Of a stretch of DNA of 64,000 bases, positions 24,991 to 35,254 are shown in pieces. The DNA is from Oxalicibacterium solurbis (GTDB taxonomy: Bacteria > Pseudomonadota > Gammaproteobacteria > Burkholderiales > Burkholderiaceae_D). The stretch's first letter is position 1. Each line of letters opens with the position of its first letter. The stretch spans positions 496,001 to 560,000 of the forward strand of contig NZ_BMDP01000003.1 of the NCBI RefSeq assembly GCF_014635845.1, in the 5' to 3' direction. A model generated the notes under the pieces. That model worked only from the letters and a program-made list of their open reading frames with translations, did no database searches and was not told the DNA's origin. Position numbers and translations under genes: made by a program.

Positions 24991-25563
24991 ATGACGAAAC
25001 GAAAAAAACAGGGTGGCGGTACGCTGGCCGGTCTCATCATCGGCCTGATCATCGGTCTCGGCATTGCGGTCGGGGTGGCGATGATGATTTCCAAGACGCC
25101 GCTGCCGTTCACCAACAAGTTCGGCCATTCCGAACGCATCACGCAGCCGGCCGGCGAGGTCGCCGATCCGAACAAGCCGCTGTACGGCAAAAAAGCTGCC
25201 GTGCCGGATCAGGCCCAGCCGCAGCCGGCACCTGCCCAGACCGCACCGGCGCCGACCGTCATCGAAAACACGATCAAGCCTGCACCGTCCCGGAGCAGCA
25301 GCGCACCGGCAGTCGACGACGACAACAAATGGGTGTACTACCTGCAGGCCGGCGCTTTCCGCGGCAAGCCCGATGCGGAAAGCATGAAAGCCAAGCTGGC
25401 GCTGCTCGGATTCGAGGCCAGTGTTTCCGAACGTCAGGCCGACAACGGCACGCTGTATCGCGTGCGGATCGGTCCGTTCAACCAGATGGAAACGATGAAC
25501 CGCGTGCGCGGCAAGCTGTCCGATAACGGCGTCGATGTCGCGGTGGTGCGCATCGGCAAGTGA
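24991..25563 (+). CDS. SPOR-domain cell-division/envelope protein
   Basis: 190 residues. One membrane segment with a glycine-rich LAGLIIGLIIGLGIAVGVAM (about 12-31), then a Pro/Ala-rich linker with AQPQPAPAQTAPAPT, then a C-terminal SPOR domain (about 112-190) with YYLQAGAFRGKPDAESMKAK and YRVRIGPFNQMETMNRVRGK. SPOR domains bind denuded septal peptidoglycan, as in FtsN and DedD. The organisation is FtsN-like. It lies between argS and dsbA, all on the plus strand. Confidence 0.9.
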   Translation: MTKRKKQGGGTLAGLIIGLIIGLGIAVGVAMMISKTPLPFTNKFGHSERITQPAGEVADPNKPLYGKKAAVPDQAQPQPAPAQTAPAPTVIENTIKPAPSRSSSAPAVDDDNKWVYYLQAGAFRGKPDAESMKAKLALLGFEASVSERQADNGTLYRVRIGPFNQMETMNRVRGKLSDNGVDVAVVRIGK

Positions 25564-25610
25564 AGTGAAGAATAAGGCAACAAGTAACGCAAATCACTGA
25601 AAGGGAAATC

Positions 25611-26279
25611 ATGCGTCTGCTTCAAAAACTGCTGGCCATCGCAAGTCTCAGCCTGTTCGCCGCCGCGGCAGGCGCATCGCCGTCGTCCCCGGTCAACGGC
25701 ACCGATTACCGCACGCTGGAAAAGGCGCAGGCCACTTCCGCCGGCAAGAAGGTCGATGTCACCGAATTCTTCTGGTATTCATGCCCGCACTGCAATGCGC
25801 TGGAGCCGACGCTGGAAGCCTGGGTGAAGAAGAATGCCGACAAGATCAATTTCAAGCGCGTGCCGGTGATTTTCCGCGAGTCCTTCATCCCGCAGCAGAA
25901 GTTGTACTACACACTGGAAGCGATGGGCCTGGTCGACTCGCTGCATGCGAAGGTGTTCCGCGCGATCCACACCGAACGTCAGCATCTGGACACCGACAAG
26001 CAGATCGCCGATTTCATCGCCAAGCAAGGCGTGGACATGAAGAACTTCAACGACACCTACAACTCCTTCGGTGTGCAGGCCAAGGTGCGCCAGGCGGCAC
26101 AGTTGCAGAACGATTATCAGATCGATGGCGTGCCGACGATCGCGGTCGACGGCCGTTACCTGACCTCGCCATCGATCGTCGGCGCCGGCCTGGGCAACCG
26201 TCCGGAGTCGGTATTGTTCGATGCCACGACGCAGGTACTGGATTTCCTCGTCACCAAATCGGCTGCAGGCAAGAAATAA
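25611..26279 (+). CDS. dsbA: Periplasmic thiol:disulfide interchange protein DsbA
   Basis: 222-residue exported oxidoreductase that introduces disulfides into periplasmic proteins. Signal peptide: LLAIASLSLFAAAAGA. The thioredoxin-fold active site is CPHC, Cys58-Cys61, inside TEFFWYSCPHCNALEP, and the cis-Pro loop is in IDGVPTIAVDGRY (V-P-T). The helical insert lies between. A terminator follows at 26317. DsbB is not in the window. Confidence 0.94.
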   Translation: MRLLQKLLAIASLSLFAAAAGASPSSPVNGTDYRTLEKAQATSAGKKVDVTEFFWYSCPHCNALEPTLEAWVKKNADKINFKRVPVIFRESFIPQQKLYYTLEAMGLVDSLHAKVFRAIHTERQHLDTDKQIADFIAKQGVDMKNFNDTYNSFGVQAKVRQAAQLQNDYQIDGVPTIAVDGRYLTSPSIVGAGLGNRPESVLFDATTQVLDFLVTKSAAGKK

Positions 26280-26316
26280 GATCATTGCTGTCGCCTGTTC
26301 CGGCAGCATGATGACG

Positions 26317-26351
26317 AGTCCGCATCTCGCAAGAGTGCGGACTTTTCTTTT
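26317..26351 (+). terminator. Intrinsic terminator after dsbA
   Basis: 8-bp stem agtccgca/tgcggact, with an inner ctc-gcaa-gag extension, followed by the T-rich tttctttt. It lies 38 bases after the dsbA stop and separates it from the SDR gene. Confidence 0.85.
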
Positions 26352-26360
26352 GGAGCATTC

Positions 26361-27155
26361 ATGAATACCGGCATGCAGCGTGTTTTCATCACCGGCGCAT
26401 CCAGCGGCCTCGGCATGGCGCTGGCGCAGCGCTATGCACAACAGGGCGCGATGCTGGGCCTGCTCGCACGTCGCGGCGAGCTGCTGCAGGAACTGATCGC
26501 CTCACTGCCGAATCCGGAGCGGCATCGCACCTATGCGGTGGACGTCACCGACAGCGATGCGCTCGCGGCGGCTGCCGCCGATTTCATCGCTGCCGCGCAA
26601 GGAATCGATATCGTCGTTGCCAGCGCTGGCGTCTCGCGCGGCATGCTGACCGAATATGCAGAAGATATCGCCGTGCTGCGCAGGGTGTTCGATATCAACG
26701 TCATGGCGACGGTTGCGACCTTTTCTCCTTTTATCGCAACGATGCAGCGGCAGGCGCAGGCTGGGCAATCCGGCATGCGGCTGGTTGGCATCGCCAGCGT
26801 CGCCGGTATTCGCGGCCTGCCGGGTGGCGGTGCGTACAGTGCATCGAAGGCCGCCGTCATCAGCTATTGCGAATCGCTGCGTGTGGAGCTGAAGAAGAGC
26901 GGCATCAAGGTCGTCACGATCGCGCCGGGCTACATCGATACGCCGATGACGCAGGTGAACGATTACGCGATGCCGTTCCTGATGCCCCCGGAAAAATTCG
27001 CGGAGCAGGCGGTTGCGGCGATTGCCGATGGTGCCAGCTATCGCGTGATTCCGTGGCAGATGGGCATCGTGGCGAAACTGCTGCGTATGCTGCCCAACTG
27101 GCTGTACGACCGCGCATTCGTCAACGCGCCGCGCAAGACGCGCGATCCTCATTAG
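26361..27155 (+). CDS. Short-chain dehydrogenase/reductase
   Basis: 264-residue NAD(P)-dependent oxidoreductase. The cofactor motif is TGASSGLGMALAQRYAQQGA (about 11-30); the catalytic Ser is in VGIASVAGIRGLPGG and the Tyr/Lys pair is in YSASKAAV (YxxxK). The fold is the classical SDR. The ribosome site follows the dsbA terminator directly, so it may be transcribed from a promoter overlapping it. The substrate is unknown. The amidohydrolase gene follows by 18 bases. Confidence 0.9.
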   Translation: MNTGMQRVFITGASSGLGMALAQRYAQQGAMLGLLARRGELLQELIASLPNPERHRTYAVDVTDSDALAAAAADFIAAAQGIDIVVASAGVSRGMLTEYAEDIAVLRRVFDINVMATVATFSPFIATMQRQAQAGQSGMRLVGIASVAGIRGLPGGGAYSASKAAVISYCESLRVELKKSGIKVVTIAPGYIDTPMTQVNDYAMPFLMPPEKFAEQAVAAIADGASYRVIPWQMGIVAKLLRMLPNWLYDRAFVNAPRKTRDPH

Positions 27156-27173
27156 AACTTTTATCGGCCAATC

Positions 27174-28490
27174 ATGACCACCGTCGATCTTCTTATCCAT
27201 GCACGCTGGATCATCCCGATTGTCCCGGCAGGACAGGTGTATGAGCATTACGCTCTCGCCGTCGATCAGGGCGCGATTGTCGCGTTGCTGCCGCAACAGG
27301 AAGCGGATGAACGCTATCGTGCCAATTGCACGGTGCGCCTGGACGAACATGTGCTGTTGCCCGGCCTCGTCAACGCGCATGGTCATGCCGCGATGACGCT
27401 GTTGCGCGGCTACGCCGACGACAAGCCGCTGGACGACTGGCTCAACAACCACATCTGGCCGGCCGAGAAGAAATGGGTCAGTGCCGATTTCGTGCGCGAC
27501 GGCACCGAGCTGGCGATTGCCGAGATGATCCGCAGCGGAACCACCTGTTTCTCCGACATGTATTTCTTCTCCGAAGAAATCGCGCAAGCGGCGGAAGCGG
27601 CGCAGATGCGTTGCCAGGTGTCGTTTCCGATTCTCGATTTTCTGACCGCATGGGGCAGCGGGCCGGAAGACTATCTCGCCAAGGGTTTGGCGCTGGAAGA
27701 AAAGATGCGTTCGCATCCGCTCGTCAGCGTCGGCTTCGGCCCGCACGCGCCGTACACCGTATCGGATCGCTGGCTTGAGAAAGTCGCGATGCTGGCGCAG
27801 CAACGGAACATGACGATGCAGATTCATCTGCATGAAACCGCAAGCGAAGTCGAAGAGTCGATGCGCCAGCACGGCATGCGCCCGATCCAGCGCGTGAAGA
27901 ACCTCGGCCTGCTGACGTCGCACACGCAATGCGTGCACATGACGCAAATCGACGACAGCGACATCGCCCTGCTGCAGCAAAGCGGCGCGCACGTCATTCA
28001 CTGCCCGGAATCCAACCTCAAACTCGCCAGCGGTTTCTGCCCGGTCGATCGCCTGCAACAGGCCGGCATCAACGTCGCGCTCGGCACGGATGGTGCGGCC
28101 AGCAACAACGATCTCGACATGTTCGGCGAAATGAAAATGGCGGCGCTGCTGGCAAAGACAGTCAGCGGCAACGCCGCTGCGCTCGACGCACACGCCGCAC
28201 TGCGCATGGCAACGCTGAACGGCGCAAAGGCGCTCGGCATCGACAAGCTGGTGGGGAGTTTGGAAGTCGGCAAGCGTGCCGACATTGCGGCGGTGTCGCT
28301 TGGCGATCTCGATTTGCAACCGGTTTATAAACCGGAGTCACATCTGGTGTATGCGTCGGTGGGGCATCGAGTGACGCATGTTTGGGTGGATGGGAAATGT
28401 TTGTTTGAAGATCGCATATTGAAGACGATTGATGCACATGAAATTAGAAATAAGGTAGGGCATTGGAAGAAAAAGATTCATGCATGCTGA
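27174..28490 (+). CDS. mtaD: TRZ/ATZ family amidohydrolase (MTA/SAH deaminase type)
   Basis: 438-residue metal-dependent hydrolase. The amidohydrolase metal ligands appear as NAHGHAAMTLLRGYADDKPL (HxH, about 66-68), then HLHETASE, HCPESNLKLASG and the catalytic Asp in LGTDGAASNNDLDM. This pattern fits 5'-methylthioadenosine/S-adenosylhomocysteine deaminases, although related cytosine or s-triazine hydrolases look similar. The last 60 or so codons are visibly richer in A and T than the rest and merge with the atypical gene that follows, suggesting a recombination junction in or near the gene's 3' end. Confidence 0.85.
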   Translation: MTTVDLLIHARWIIPIVPAGQVYEHYALAVDQGAIVALLPQQEADERYRANCTVRLDEHVLLPGLVNAHGHAAMTLLRGYADDKPLDDWLNNHIWPAEKKWVSADFVRDGTELAIAEMIRSGTTCFSDMYFFSEEIAQAAEAAQMRCQVSFPILDFLTAWGSGPEDYLAKGLALEEKMRSHPLVSVGFGPHAPYTVSDRWLEKVAMLAQQRNMTMQIHLHETASEVEESMRQHGMRPIQRVKNLGLLTSHTQCVHMTQIDDSDIALLQQSGAHVIHCPESNLKLASGFCPVDRLQQAGINVALGTDGAASNNDLDMFGEMKMAALLAKTVSGNAAALDAHAALRMATLNGAKALGIDKLVGSLEVGKRADIAAVSLGDLDLQPVYKPESHLVYASVGHRVTHVWVDGKCLFEDRILKTIDAHEIRNKVGHWKKKIHAC

Positions 28491-28496
28491 TTAGGC

Positions 28497-29258
28497 TCAA
28501 TCTCTAATTTCTTTAGTAGCACTTACTTGTGATAATTGAGTTGTCTCGACAACCTTGAAAAAATATCTGTCGGTCAGTGGATCTAAATTAATAAGCACTG
28601 CACCTTTGTCTGTTATGGTGAATAGTCGCCATTGTGTAGAGAATGTTGATTCTTGAATTCTGACTATCGGGAAATCTTCTAAGTTTCGGTCACCTTTTGC
28701 ACTTGCAGAACCAAATGCAGCTGGCGTATTAATTATTCCAAATGCAAAAATAGATGTGGAAATCGCAATTTCGTTGAATCCCCATTTCGCATTATTATTT
28801 TGTCGCGCAATAATTAACTCGCATACAGTAAACATTACGGCAATAGCCATAAAAAGGTTTGAGAAATGAAGAAAAATTTTTGCTAATTTGTCGCTTAAAT
28901 GTACGAATGACGGTAGCCAGTACAGGGCTTGCGAAGCCACCAAAGAAGCTAAAGATGCTGTTTGATAGAAGGTCGTTTTTTTCGGGCTCACCATCATTTG
29001 CCAGCAAATAAAAGACGCGCATATGAACGCAATAATTATAGGCGAACCATCTTTAATCAAATCAATGGGGCTTAAAAGACGAGTAATCCACGCGGCTCCA
29101 AAATAACTGAAATAGCTGCGACTGAAAGCCCAACCAAGATAAAGACATGCCGCGGATATTCCAGCGATCATGCTTGTGAATTTAATCAAAGATTCACCAA
29201 AATTCAGGGGAGAATTCTTTGAAGTTTCGATTGCTTCTAGATTAACTTCGGTATTCAT
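28497..29258 (-). CDS. Hypothetical membrane protein, atypical low-G+C gene
   Basis: 253 residues, not recognised. About five hydrophobic segments (near 28-46, 70-86, 98-116, 128-147 and 163-185) are followed by a C-terminal soluble part of about 65 residues with STQWRLFTITDKGAVLINL, which resembles a small beta-rich sensor or periplasmic domain. Codon use is rich in A/T-ending codons, unlike neighbours. It sits 6 bases from the mtaD stop and 17 bases from the MBL hydrolase stop. This packing, its composition and the lack of a family match suggest recent acquisition. No mobile-element genes flank it. Confidence 0.75.
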   Translation of the reverse strand: MNTEVNLEAIETSKNSPLNFGESLIKFTSMIAGISAACLYLGWAFSRSYFSYFGAAWITRLLSPIDLIKDGSPIIIAFICASFICWQMMVSPKKTTFYQTASLASLVASQALYWLPSFVHLSDKLAKIFLHFSNLFMAIAVMFTVCELIIARQNNNAKWGFNEIAISTSIFAFGIINTPAAFGSASAKGDRNLEDFPIVRIQESTFSTQWRLFTITDKGAVLINLDPLTDRYFFKVVETTQLSQVSATKEIRD

Positions 29259-29275
29259 GGCCTAGTGATAAATAT

Positions 29276-30343
29276 TCAATTGATGGTTTTGAACCTAACT
29301 ACTTTATCGTTGTAATTAATTCGCTCTAACATTTCGTCAATCCACAGTTTGTTCAAATGCGCCAGCGCCTCGCCCATCGCAAACGTCAACTGATGTGCAT
29401 CCAGCTGCCGCTTGAACATGATCGGCACAATATCCGCCGCTGACTTCGGCGTTGCACACGCTTCCAGCACTTCTTCCAGTCGCGCAGCATGATGATCGCG
29501 TAGTTGCGTGATGCGGGTATGCAAACCGCGAAACGGTTTGCCGTGCGATGGCAACGTCAAGGTATCGACCGGTAAGTCCTTGAACTTGGTCAGCGAATCC
29601 AGAAACTGCTGCACCGGATTCGATTCCGGTTCGATGGCAAACACCGACACATTGGTCGAGATGCGCGGCAGCACCATGTCGCCGGAAATCAGCACGTTTA
29701 ATTCTTCGCAATAAAGCGCCGCATGTTCCGGTGAATGGCCGAAGCCGGTGATGATGCGCCAGTCGTGTTTGCCGATGCGGAACACCTGTTCGTCGTGAAT
29801 CCGCACATAGGACGTCGGCATGCTCGGCACCATCGTCGGGTAGTAACTGCGGCGGCCTTCCAGTTCCGCGACCATCGCGGGATCGACGAGGCCGTGCTGC
29901 CTGAAGAACGGAAAATTCGACGTACCGTCCGCGCCCGGCAAGCCGGCGGACATCATGCGGGCGAATCCGTATTCGCCGGTCGTCATCCACAGCGGCGCAT
30001 GCCAGCGCTGGCAGATCCAGTCGGCGAGGCCGACGTGATCGGGGTGGCAGTGCGTGGCGATGACGCGCAGGATCGGCAGGCCGTTCAGTTGCGTGGCGAA
30101 GATTTGTTCCCATGCCGCGCGCGTGGCGTCGTTGGCGACGCCGCAATCGATGGCTGCCCAGCCACGCTGCATGCCGGCATCGGTTTCGCGTTCGTCTTCC
30201 AGCAGCCACAGGTTGATGTGGTTGAGTGCAAACGGCAGGCCCATGCGCAGCCATTTGATGCCGGGTGCGACATCGAGGACGGTGCCGGTTTCGGGCAGGG
30301 CATCGCCGAACGGGTAATCGAGCTGGGATTCGAGCGGATTCAT
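29276..30343 (-). CDS. MBL-fold metallo-hydrolase
   Basis: 355-residue protein. The metal motif HxHxDH is present as THCHPDHVGL (about 96-105), followed by the downstream ligands in FGHSPEHAALYC and the LISGDMVLPRIS strand, and LPSHGKPF. A C-terminal helical winged region (about 270-350) is typical of the LACTB2-like or hydroxyacylglutathione hydrolase-type group. The start at 30343 is preferred over in-frame codons further upstream. The last 20 codons are A+T-rich, like the adjacent atypical gene. The substrate is unknown. Confidence 0.88.
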   Translation of the reverse strand: MNPLESQLDYPFGDALPETGTVLDVAPGIKWLRMGLPFALNHINLWLLEDERETDAGMQRGWAAIDCGVANDATRAAWEQIFATQLNGLPILRVIATHCHPDHVGLADWICQRWHAPLWMTTGEYGFARMMSAGLPGADGTSNFPFFRQHGLVDPAMVAELEGRRSYYPTMVPSMPTSYVRIHDEQVFRIGKHDWRIITGFGHSPEHAALYCEELNVLISGDMVLPRISTNVSVFAIEPESNPVQQFLDSLTKFKDLPVDTLTLPSHGKPFRGLHTRITQLRDHHAARLEEVLEACATPKSAADIVPIMFKRQLDAHQLTFAMGEALAHLNKLWIDEMLERINYNDKVVRFKTIN

Positions 30344-30485
30344 CGGGGGTTTTCTCGGCTGACGGAAGGACGCGTATTCCGTCGCGCGATACAATAGCCG
30401 CCGGAATACGCCGCCATTGTAAACGCTTGTCCGCCGCGCCTTTGCGAGGAACGAGGCAGTGGCGGTGCCGATGAATGGAAAGCGG

Positions 30486-30875
30486 ATGACGAAGAAACAG
30501 CCGGCGACAAATTGCCCATGTGGCAGCGCCGATTACGCGCAATGCTGCCAGCCGTTTCACGATGGTGTGGCCGCGCCGACGGCAGAGAAGCTGATGCGTT
30601 CGCGGTACAGCGCCTACGTGCTGGGGCTGACCGATTATGTGCAGGCGACCTGGCATGCGAGCACGCGTCCGTCGCCGGATGAATTGACGCACGATGCCGC
30701 GATCAAGTGGCTGGGCCTGGATGTGAAGAAGTGTGCCGCGAATGGTGACGAGGCAACGGTGGAATTCGTTGCACGTTCCAAGGTTGGTGGCCGCGCGCAT
30801 CGCCTGCATGAAGTCAGCCGCTTCGTGCGCGAGGATGGCCGCTGGTTTTACGTCGACGGCGTTTTTCCCGAATAA
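30486..30875 (+). CDS. YchJ family protein (SEC-C-like zinc motif)
   Basis: 129 residues. The N-terminal zinc-binding SEC-C-like motif is NCPCGSADYAQCCQPFH (Cys, Cys, Cys-Cys/His), then the conserved AEKLMRSRYSAYVLGLTDYV and a cystatin/NTF2-like C-terminal domain. GGAAA lies before the ATG at 30486; ATGs at 30471 and 30459 are alternatives. YchJ proteins have no defined role. It stands before the biotin operon, 36 bases from bioA, and may be cotranscribed. Confidence 0.85.
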   Translation: MTKKQPATNCPCGSADYAQCCQPFHDGVAAPTAEKLMRSRYSAYVLGLTDYVQATWHASTRPSPDELTHDAAIKWLGLDVKKCAANGDEATVEFVARSKVGGRAHRLHEVSRFVREDGRWFYVDGVFPE

Positions 30876-30911
30876 GCTGTTGCGCGGGGCGCAGCGGCAG
30901 GAGCAAAGGCA

Positions 30912-32264
30912 GTGAACGCAAAGAGCGAAATTTCCCCTCATGACGATTTGATCGCGCGCAGTCTGCGCAGCGTCTGGCATCCGTGCACGCAGATGCAGCA
31001 TCACGAGACGGTGCCGCTGATTCCGGTCGCGCGCGGCGAAGGCGCGTGGCTGATCGATACGCAGGGCAGGCGTTATCTGGATGCGATCAGTTCGTGGTGG
31101 GTCAACCTGTTCGGCCATGCGAATCCGCGCATCAACGCGGCGCTGAAGGATCAGCTGGACAAGCTGGAGCATGCGATGCTGGCCGGCTTCACGCACGAGC
31201 CGGTGGTCGAACTGTCGGAGCGACTGTCCGCGCTGACCGGCGGTGTGCTCGGCCATTGCTCCTATGCGTCGGACGGCGCATCGGCGGTCGAGATCGCGCT
31301 GAAGATGAGCTTCCACGCATGGCGCAATCTGGGCCAGACCGACAAGCAGGAATTCGTCTGCCTGAAAGGCAGCTACCACGGCGAGACGGTCGGCGCGCTG
31401 GCCGTCACCGACGTCTCGCTGTTCCGTGAAGCTTACGGCCCAATGCTACAGCGCGCGCATGTGATCGCCAATCCCGATGCGCGCGATGCGCAGGATGGCG
31501 AAAGCGCGGCCGACGTCGCCCGGCGAGCCGCGAAGGAACTGGAAGCGCTGTTCGAACAACGCGCCGACAAGATCGCCGCCGTCATCGTCGAACCGCTGGT
31601 GCAATGTGCGACCGGCATGGCGATGTACGATCCGCTTTATTTGAAAGAAGCGCGCGCGCTGTGCGATCGCCATGGCGTGCACCTGATCGCCGACGAGATC
31701 GCGGTCGGCTGCGGCCGCACCGGTACTTTCTTCGCCTGCGAACAAGCAGGAATCTGGCCGGATTTCCTGTGCCTGTCGAAAGGCATCAGCGGCGGCTATC
31801 TGCCGTTGTCGCTGGTGATGACGCGCGACGATATCTATCGCGCCTTCTATGATGCCGACGTCACGCGCGGTTTCCTGCATTCGCATTCGTACACCGGCAA
31901 TCCTCTGGCCTGCCGCGCCGCACTGGCGACGCTGCAGATTTTCGACGACGACAATGTCATTGCAGAAAACCGCAAGCGCGGCGATCGCATCGAAAAAGCA
32001 TTGCAGCCGTTGCGCGACGATGTGCGTGTGGCGCATTTCCGCCGTTGCGGCATGATCTTCGCATTTGATGCGGTGATCGACGATGCACAACAGGCTGCAA
32101 CATTCTCGCGTCGCTTCTTCTCTGCCGCGCTTGAACATGAACTGCTGCTGCGACCGATCGGCAAGACCGTCTACCTGATGCCGCCGTACATCCTGAACGA
32201 CGATGAGATCGCGCGTCTGGCATCGTCAGTGCAGACCGTGTTCGACAAGGTGATGCGCACATGA
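30912..32264 (+). CDS. bioA: Adenosylmethionine-8-amino-7-oxononanoate aminotransferase
   Basis: 450-residue PLP enzyme that converts KAPA to DAPA using SAM as amino donor, the third-last step in biotin synthesis. Motifs: [10 protein letters not shown] near the N-terminus, [16 protein letters not shown], the PLP lysine at about 290 in [15 protein letters not shown], and [13 protein letters not shown]. The start codon is GTG at 30912 with AAAGG upstream. Its stop overlaps the bioF ATG (ATGA), so the operon is translationally coupled. Confidence 0.97.
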   Translation: MNAKSEISPHDDLIARSLRSVWHPCTQMQHHETVPLIPVARGEGAWLIDTQGRRYLDAISSWWVNLFGHANPRINAALKDQLDKLEHAMLAGFTHEPVVELSERLSALTGGVLGHCSYASDGASAVEIALKMSFHAWRNLGQTDKQEFVCLKGSYHGETVGALAVTDVSLFREAYGPMLQRAHVIANPDARDAQDGESAADVARRAAKELEALFEQRADKIAAVIVEPLVQCATGMAMYDPLYLKEARALCDRHGVHLIADEIAVGCGRTGTFFACEQAGIWPDFLCLSKGISGGYLPLSLVMTRDDIYRAFYDADVTRGFLHSHSYTGNPLACRAALATLQIFDDDNVIAENRKRGDRIEKALQPLRDDVRVAHFRRCGMIFAFDAVIDDAQQAATFSRRFFSAALEHELLLRPIGKTVYLMPPYILNDDEIARLASSVQTVFDKVMRT

Positions 32265-33445
32265 GCCGCGACCTGATCGCCGGACTGGAACAGCAGCTGC
32301 GCGAACTCGACGCGCAGGCGCTGCGGCGCAAACTGCGCGTGACAGATTCGCCGTGCGATGCGCAGATACGCGTCGACGGCCGTGACATGCTGGCCTTTTG
32401 CAGCAACGATTACCTGGGCCTGGCGGCGCATCCGCACATCGTCGAGGCCTTGCGCGAAGGCGCGTTGCGCTACGGCGCCGGCAGCGGCGCATCGCACCTG
32501 ATCAGCGGACATTCGCGCGCGCATGCGGTGCTGGAAGAGCGCCTGGCCGAATTCGTCTCGCCGCAGATCGACAATGCGCGCGCCTTGTATTTCTGCACCG
32601 GCTACATGGCGAACCTGGCGATGCTGGGCGCGCTCGGCGGCACCGATGCCGAACTGTTTTCCGAAAGCCTGAACCACGCGTCGCTGATCGATGGCGCACG
32701 GCTGTCGCGTGCCAAGGTGCAGGTTTATCCGCACGGCGATGTCGCCCAACTGGCGGCGCTGCTGCAGGCAAGCAAGGCCGAGACCAAACTGGTCGTCACT
32801 GACAGCGTATTCAGCATGGATGGCAATCTGGCGCCACTGAATGAATTGACTGCCTTGTGCGAGCAGCATGGCGCGTGGCTGATCGTCGACGATGCGCACG
32901 GCTTCGGCGTGCTCGGCGAACATGGCCGCGGCGTGCTCGAACACCTGCAGTTGAAATCGCCGAACATCGTTTATATGGGCACGCTGGGCAAGGCGGCCGG
33001 TGTGGCCGGTGCTTTCGTGGCCGCGCATGCCAGCGTGATCGAATGGCTGGTGCAGCGCGCGCGCCCTTATATCTACACGACGGCATCGTCGCCGGCTGTC
33101 GCGCATGCCTTGCTGACTGCCATCGATATCGTCGCCGGCGACGAAGGCAATGCCCGGCGCGCAAAGTTGCGCATGCTGATCGAACAGTTCTGCAAGGAAA
33201 CGGTCTTGCGGAATTGGCAATTGCTGCCGTCCGCCACGGCAATCCAGCCGGTCGTGATCGGCGGCAACGATGAAGCCTTGCGTGCCGCCGCCGCGCTGTA
33301 CGATGCCGGCTACTGGGTGCCGGCGATTCGTCCGCCGACGGTGCCGGCCGGCACGGCGCGCTTGCGCGTGACGTTGTCTGCCGCGCATCGCAAGGAAGAT
33401 GTTTCCCACTTGTCTGCCGCCATCTTGTCACTGGAGAATGCATGA
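32261..33445 (+). CDS. bioF: 8-amino-7-oxononanoate synthase
   Basis: 394-residue PLP enzyme condensing pimeloyl thioester and alanine to KAPA. Visible motifs are [13 protein letters not shown] (about 45-57), [30 protein letters not shown] and the PLP lysine at about 244 in [14 protein letters not shown]. It overlaps bioA at the 5' end and bioD at the 3' end by four bases each (ATGA). Confidence 0.97.
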   Translation: MSRDLIAGLEQQLRELDAQALRRKLRVTDSPCDAQIRVDGRDMLAFCSNDYLGLAAHPHIVEALREGALRYGAGSGASHLISGHSRAHAVLEERLAEFVSPQIDNARALYFCTGYMANLAMLGALGGTDAELFSESLNHASLIDGARLSRAKVQVYPHGDVAQLAALLQASKAETKLVVTDSVFSMDGNLAPLNELTALCEQHGAWLIVDDAHGFGVLGEHGRGVLEHLQLKSPNIVYMGTLGKAAGVAGAFVAAHASVIEWLVQRARPYIYTTASSPAVAHALLTAIDIVAGDEGNARRAKLRMLIEQFCKETVLRNWQLLPSATAIQPVVIGGNDEALRAAAALYDAGYWVPAIRPPTVPAGTARLRVTLSAAHRKEDVSHLSAAILSLENA

Positions 33446-34155
33446 GCGCTGCCTTCCGCTGTTTCGTCACCGGCACCGATACGGAAATCGGCAAGACGCT
33501 GATTTCCTCCGCGCTGATCCATGCGCTGGTGCAGACCGGCGCGCGTACCGCCGCGATGAAGCCGGTAGCGGCCGGGGCGACGCCGGTCAAGGAATCCGGC
33601 GTCGAGGTCTGGCACAATGACGACGCCGATCAGCTGCGGCAGGCATCCAATGTCGATTTGCCAATGGAATCGACGGTGCCTTACCTGCTGCGCGCGCCAG
33701 CTGCGCCGCATATCGTGGCGAAGCAGGAAGGCGTGACCATCGATCTGGCGCACATCGTGCGTACCTACGAGAAAGTCGCGGCGCAGGCCGATGCCATCGT
33801 GGTCGAAGGCGTCGGCGGCTTTTGCGTGCCGCTGAACGATGACGCCGATACCGCAGATCTGGCCCGGCAACTCGGTTTGCCGGTCATAATGGTGGTCGGC
33901 CTGCGGCTGGGCTGCATCAACCATGCATTGCTGACGGCCGAAGCGATCGCTGCGCGTGGCTTGACGCTGGCCGGCTGGGTCGCCAATACCGTCGATGCCG
34001 GCATGACGTATGCGGAAGACAATGTCGAGGCATTGGTGCGACGTTTGCCGGCACCGTTGCTCGGCTGTGTGCCGCGACTGGCGGCGCCGTTGCCGTCGGC
34101 CGCCGCCGATTATCTGGATTTTTCAAGCCTGCCGGGATGGCCCGGCAAGCGTTGA
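33442..34155 (+). CDS. bioD: ATP-dependent dethiobiotin synthetase
   Basis: 237-residue enzyme that closes the ureido ring of DAPA with CO2 and ATP. The P-loop is GTDTEIGKT at residues 11-19. Other blocks are [11 protein letters not shown] with the substrate-binding Lys and [12 protein letters not shown]. It starts with ATGA overlap on bioF, and bioB follows after 25 bases. Confidence 0.96.
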   Translation: MSAAFRCFVTGTDTEIGKTLISSALIHALVQTGARTAAMKPVAAGATPVKESGVEVWHNDDADQLRQASNVDLPMESTVPYLLRAPAAPHIVAKQEGVTIDLAHIVRTYEKVAAQADAIVVEGVGGFCVPLNDDADTADLARQLGLPVIMVVGLRLGCINHALLTAEAIAARGLTLAGWVANTVDAGMTYAEDNVEALVRRLPAPLLGCVPRLAAPLPSAAADYLDFSSLPGWPGKR

Positions 34156-34180
34156 GTGGAATTTTTAGTCAGGAGTTTTT

Positions 34181-35209
34181 ATGTCGTCGCAACCCATCAC
34201 GTTCCAGGCGCCTGCCGCGCCGGTCGCACCCATCGTTCCGACCAAGTGGCCGGTCGAGGACGTGCTCGCGCTGTTCAATCTGCCGTTCAACGACCTGCTT
34301 TATCGCGCGCAACTCGTGCATCGCGAAAACTTCGATGCGAACGAAGTCGAACTGGCGACGCTGCTGTCGATCAAGACCGGCGGCTGCCCGGAAGACTGCG
34401 GCTACTGTCCGCAGGCTGCGCGCTACGACACCGGCGTGACCGCGCAGAAGATTCTGCCGCTGGACGAAGTGCTGGCCGCCGCACGCGAAGCGAAGTCGCA
34501 CGGCGCGACGCGTTTCTGCATGGGCGCGGCGTGGCGCGAACCGAAGGATCGCGATCTGGAAAAAGTCGAAGAAATGGTGCGCGAAGTGAAGGCGCTCGGT
34601 CTTGAGACCTGCGCCACGCTCGGCATGCTGGGCGAAGGCCAGGCGGAAAAACTGAAGGACGCCGGCCTCGATTACTACAACCACAATCTCGATACCGCTC
34701 CCGAGTTCTATTCGAACATCATCTCGACGCGCGATTACCAGAACCGTCTGGATACGCTGGAGCGCGTGCGTGGCGTCGGCATCAAGGTCTGCTGCGGCGG
34801 CATCGTCGGCATGGGTGAGTCGCGCCTGCAGCGCGCCGGCCTGATGGCGCAGCTGTGCAATATGGATCCGTATCCGGAATCGGTGCCGGTCAACAATCTG
34901 GTGCAGGTCGAAGGTACGCCGCTGCACGGCACCGAACCGATCGATCCGCTGGAATTCGTGCGTACCGTCGCGGTCGCGCGCATCACGATGCCGAAGGCGC
35001 GCGTGCGTCTGTCGGCCGGCCGCCGCGAAATGGGCGAGGCAATTCAGGCGCTGTGCTTCCTGGCCGGCGCGAACTCGATCTTCTACGGCGACAAGCTGCT
35101 GACGACCGGTAATCCGGAAGCCGATGCCGATCAGGTTCTGCTGAAAAAGCTTGGCATGCATTCGCGCAACAATGCGATCGATGCGCGTTGCGAAGTGACG
35201 TCGTCGTAA
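34181..35209 (+). CDS. bioB: Biotin synthase
   Basis: 342-residue radical SAM enzyme that inserts sulfur into dethiobiotin. The 4Fe-4S ligands are Cys69, Cys73 and Cys76 ([12 protein letters not shown]). Further motifs are [38 protein letters not shown] and the 2Fe-2S ligand Arg within [16 protein letters not shown] precedes the ATG. It completes the bioA-bioF-bioD-bioB operon; the early pimeloyl genes bioC/bioH are not adjacent. Confidence 0.98.
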   Translation: MSSQPITFQAPAAPVAPIVPTKWPVEDVLALFNLPFNDLLYRAQLVHRENFDANEVELATLLSIKTGGCPEDCGYCPQAARYDTGVTAQKILPLDEVLAAAREAKSHGATRFCMGAAWREPKDRDLEKVEEMVREVKALGLETCATLGMLGEGQAEKLKDAGLDYYNHNLDTAPEFYSNIISTRDYQNRLDTLERVRGVGIKVCCGGIVGMGESRLQRAGLMAQLCNMDPYPESVPVNNLVQVEGTPLHGTEPIDPLEFVRTVAVARITMPKARVRLSAGRREMGEAIQALCFLAGANSIFYGDKLLTTGNPEADADQVLLKKLGMHSRNNAIDARCEVTSS

Positions 35210-35254
35210 TCGACGTCGGCTTGCCCTTGAATTTTGCTGTCAGATTCTGATTTC

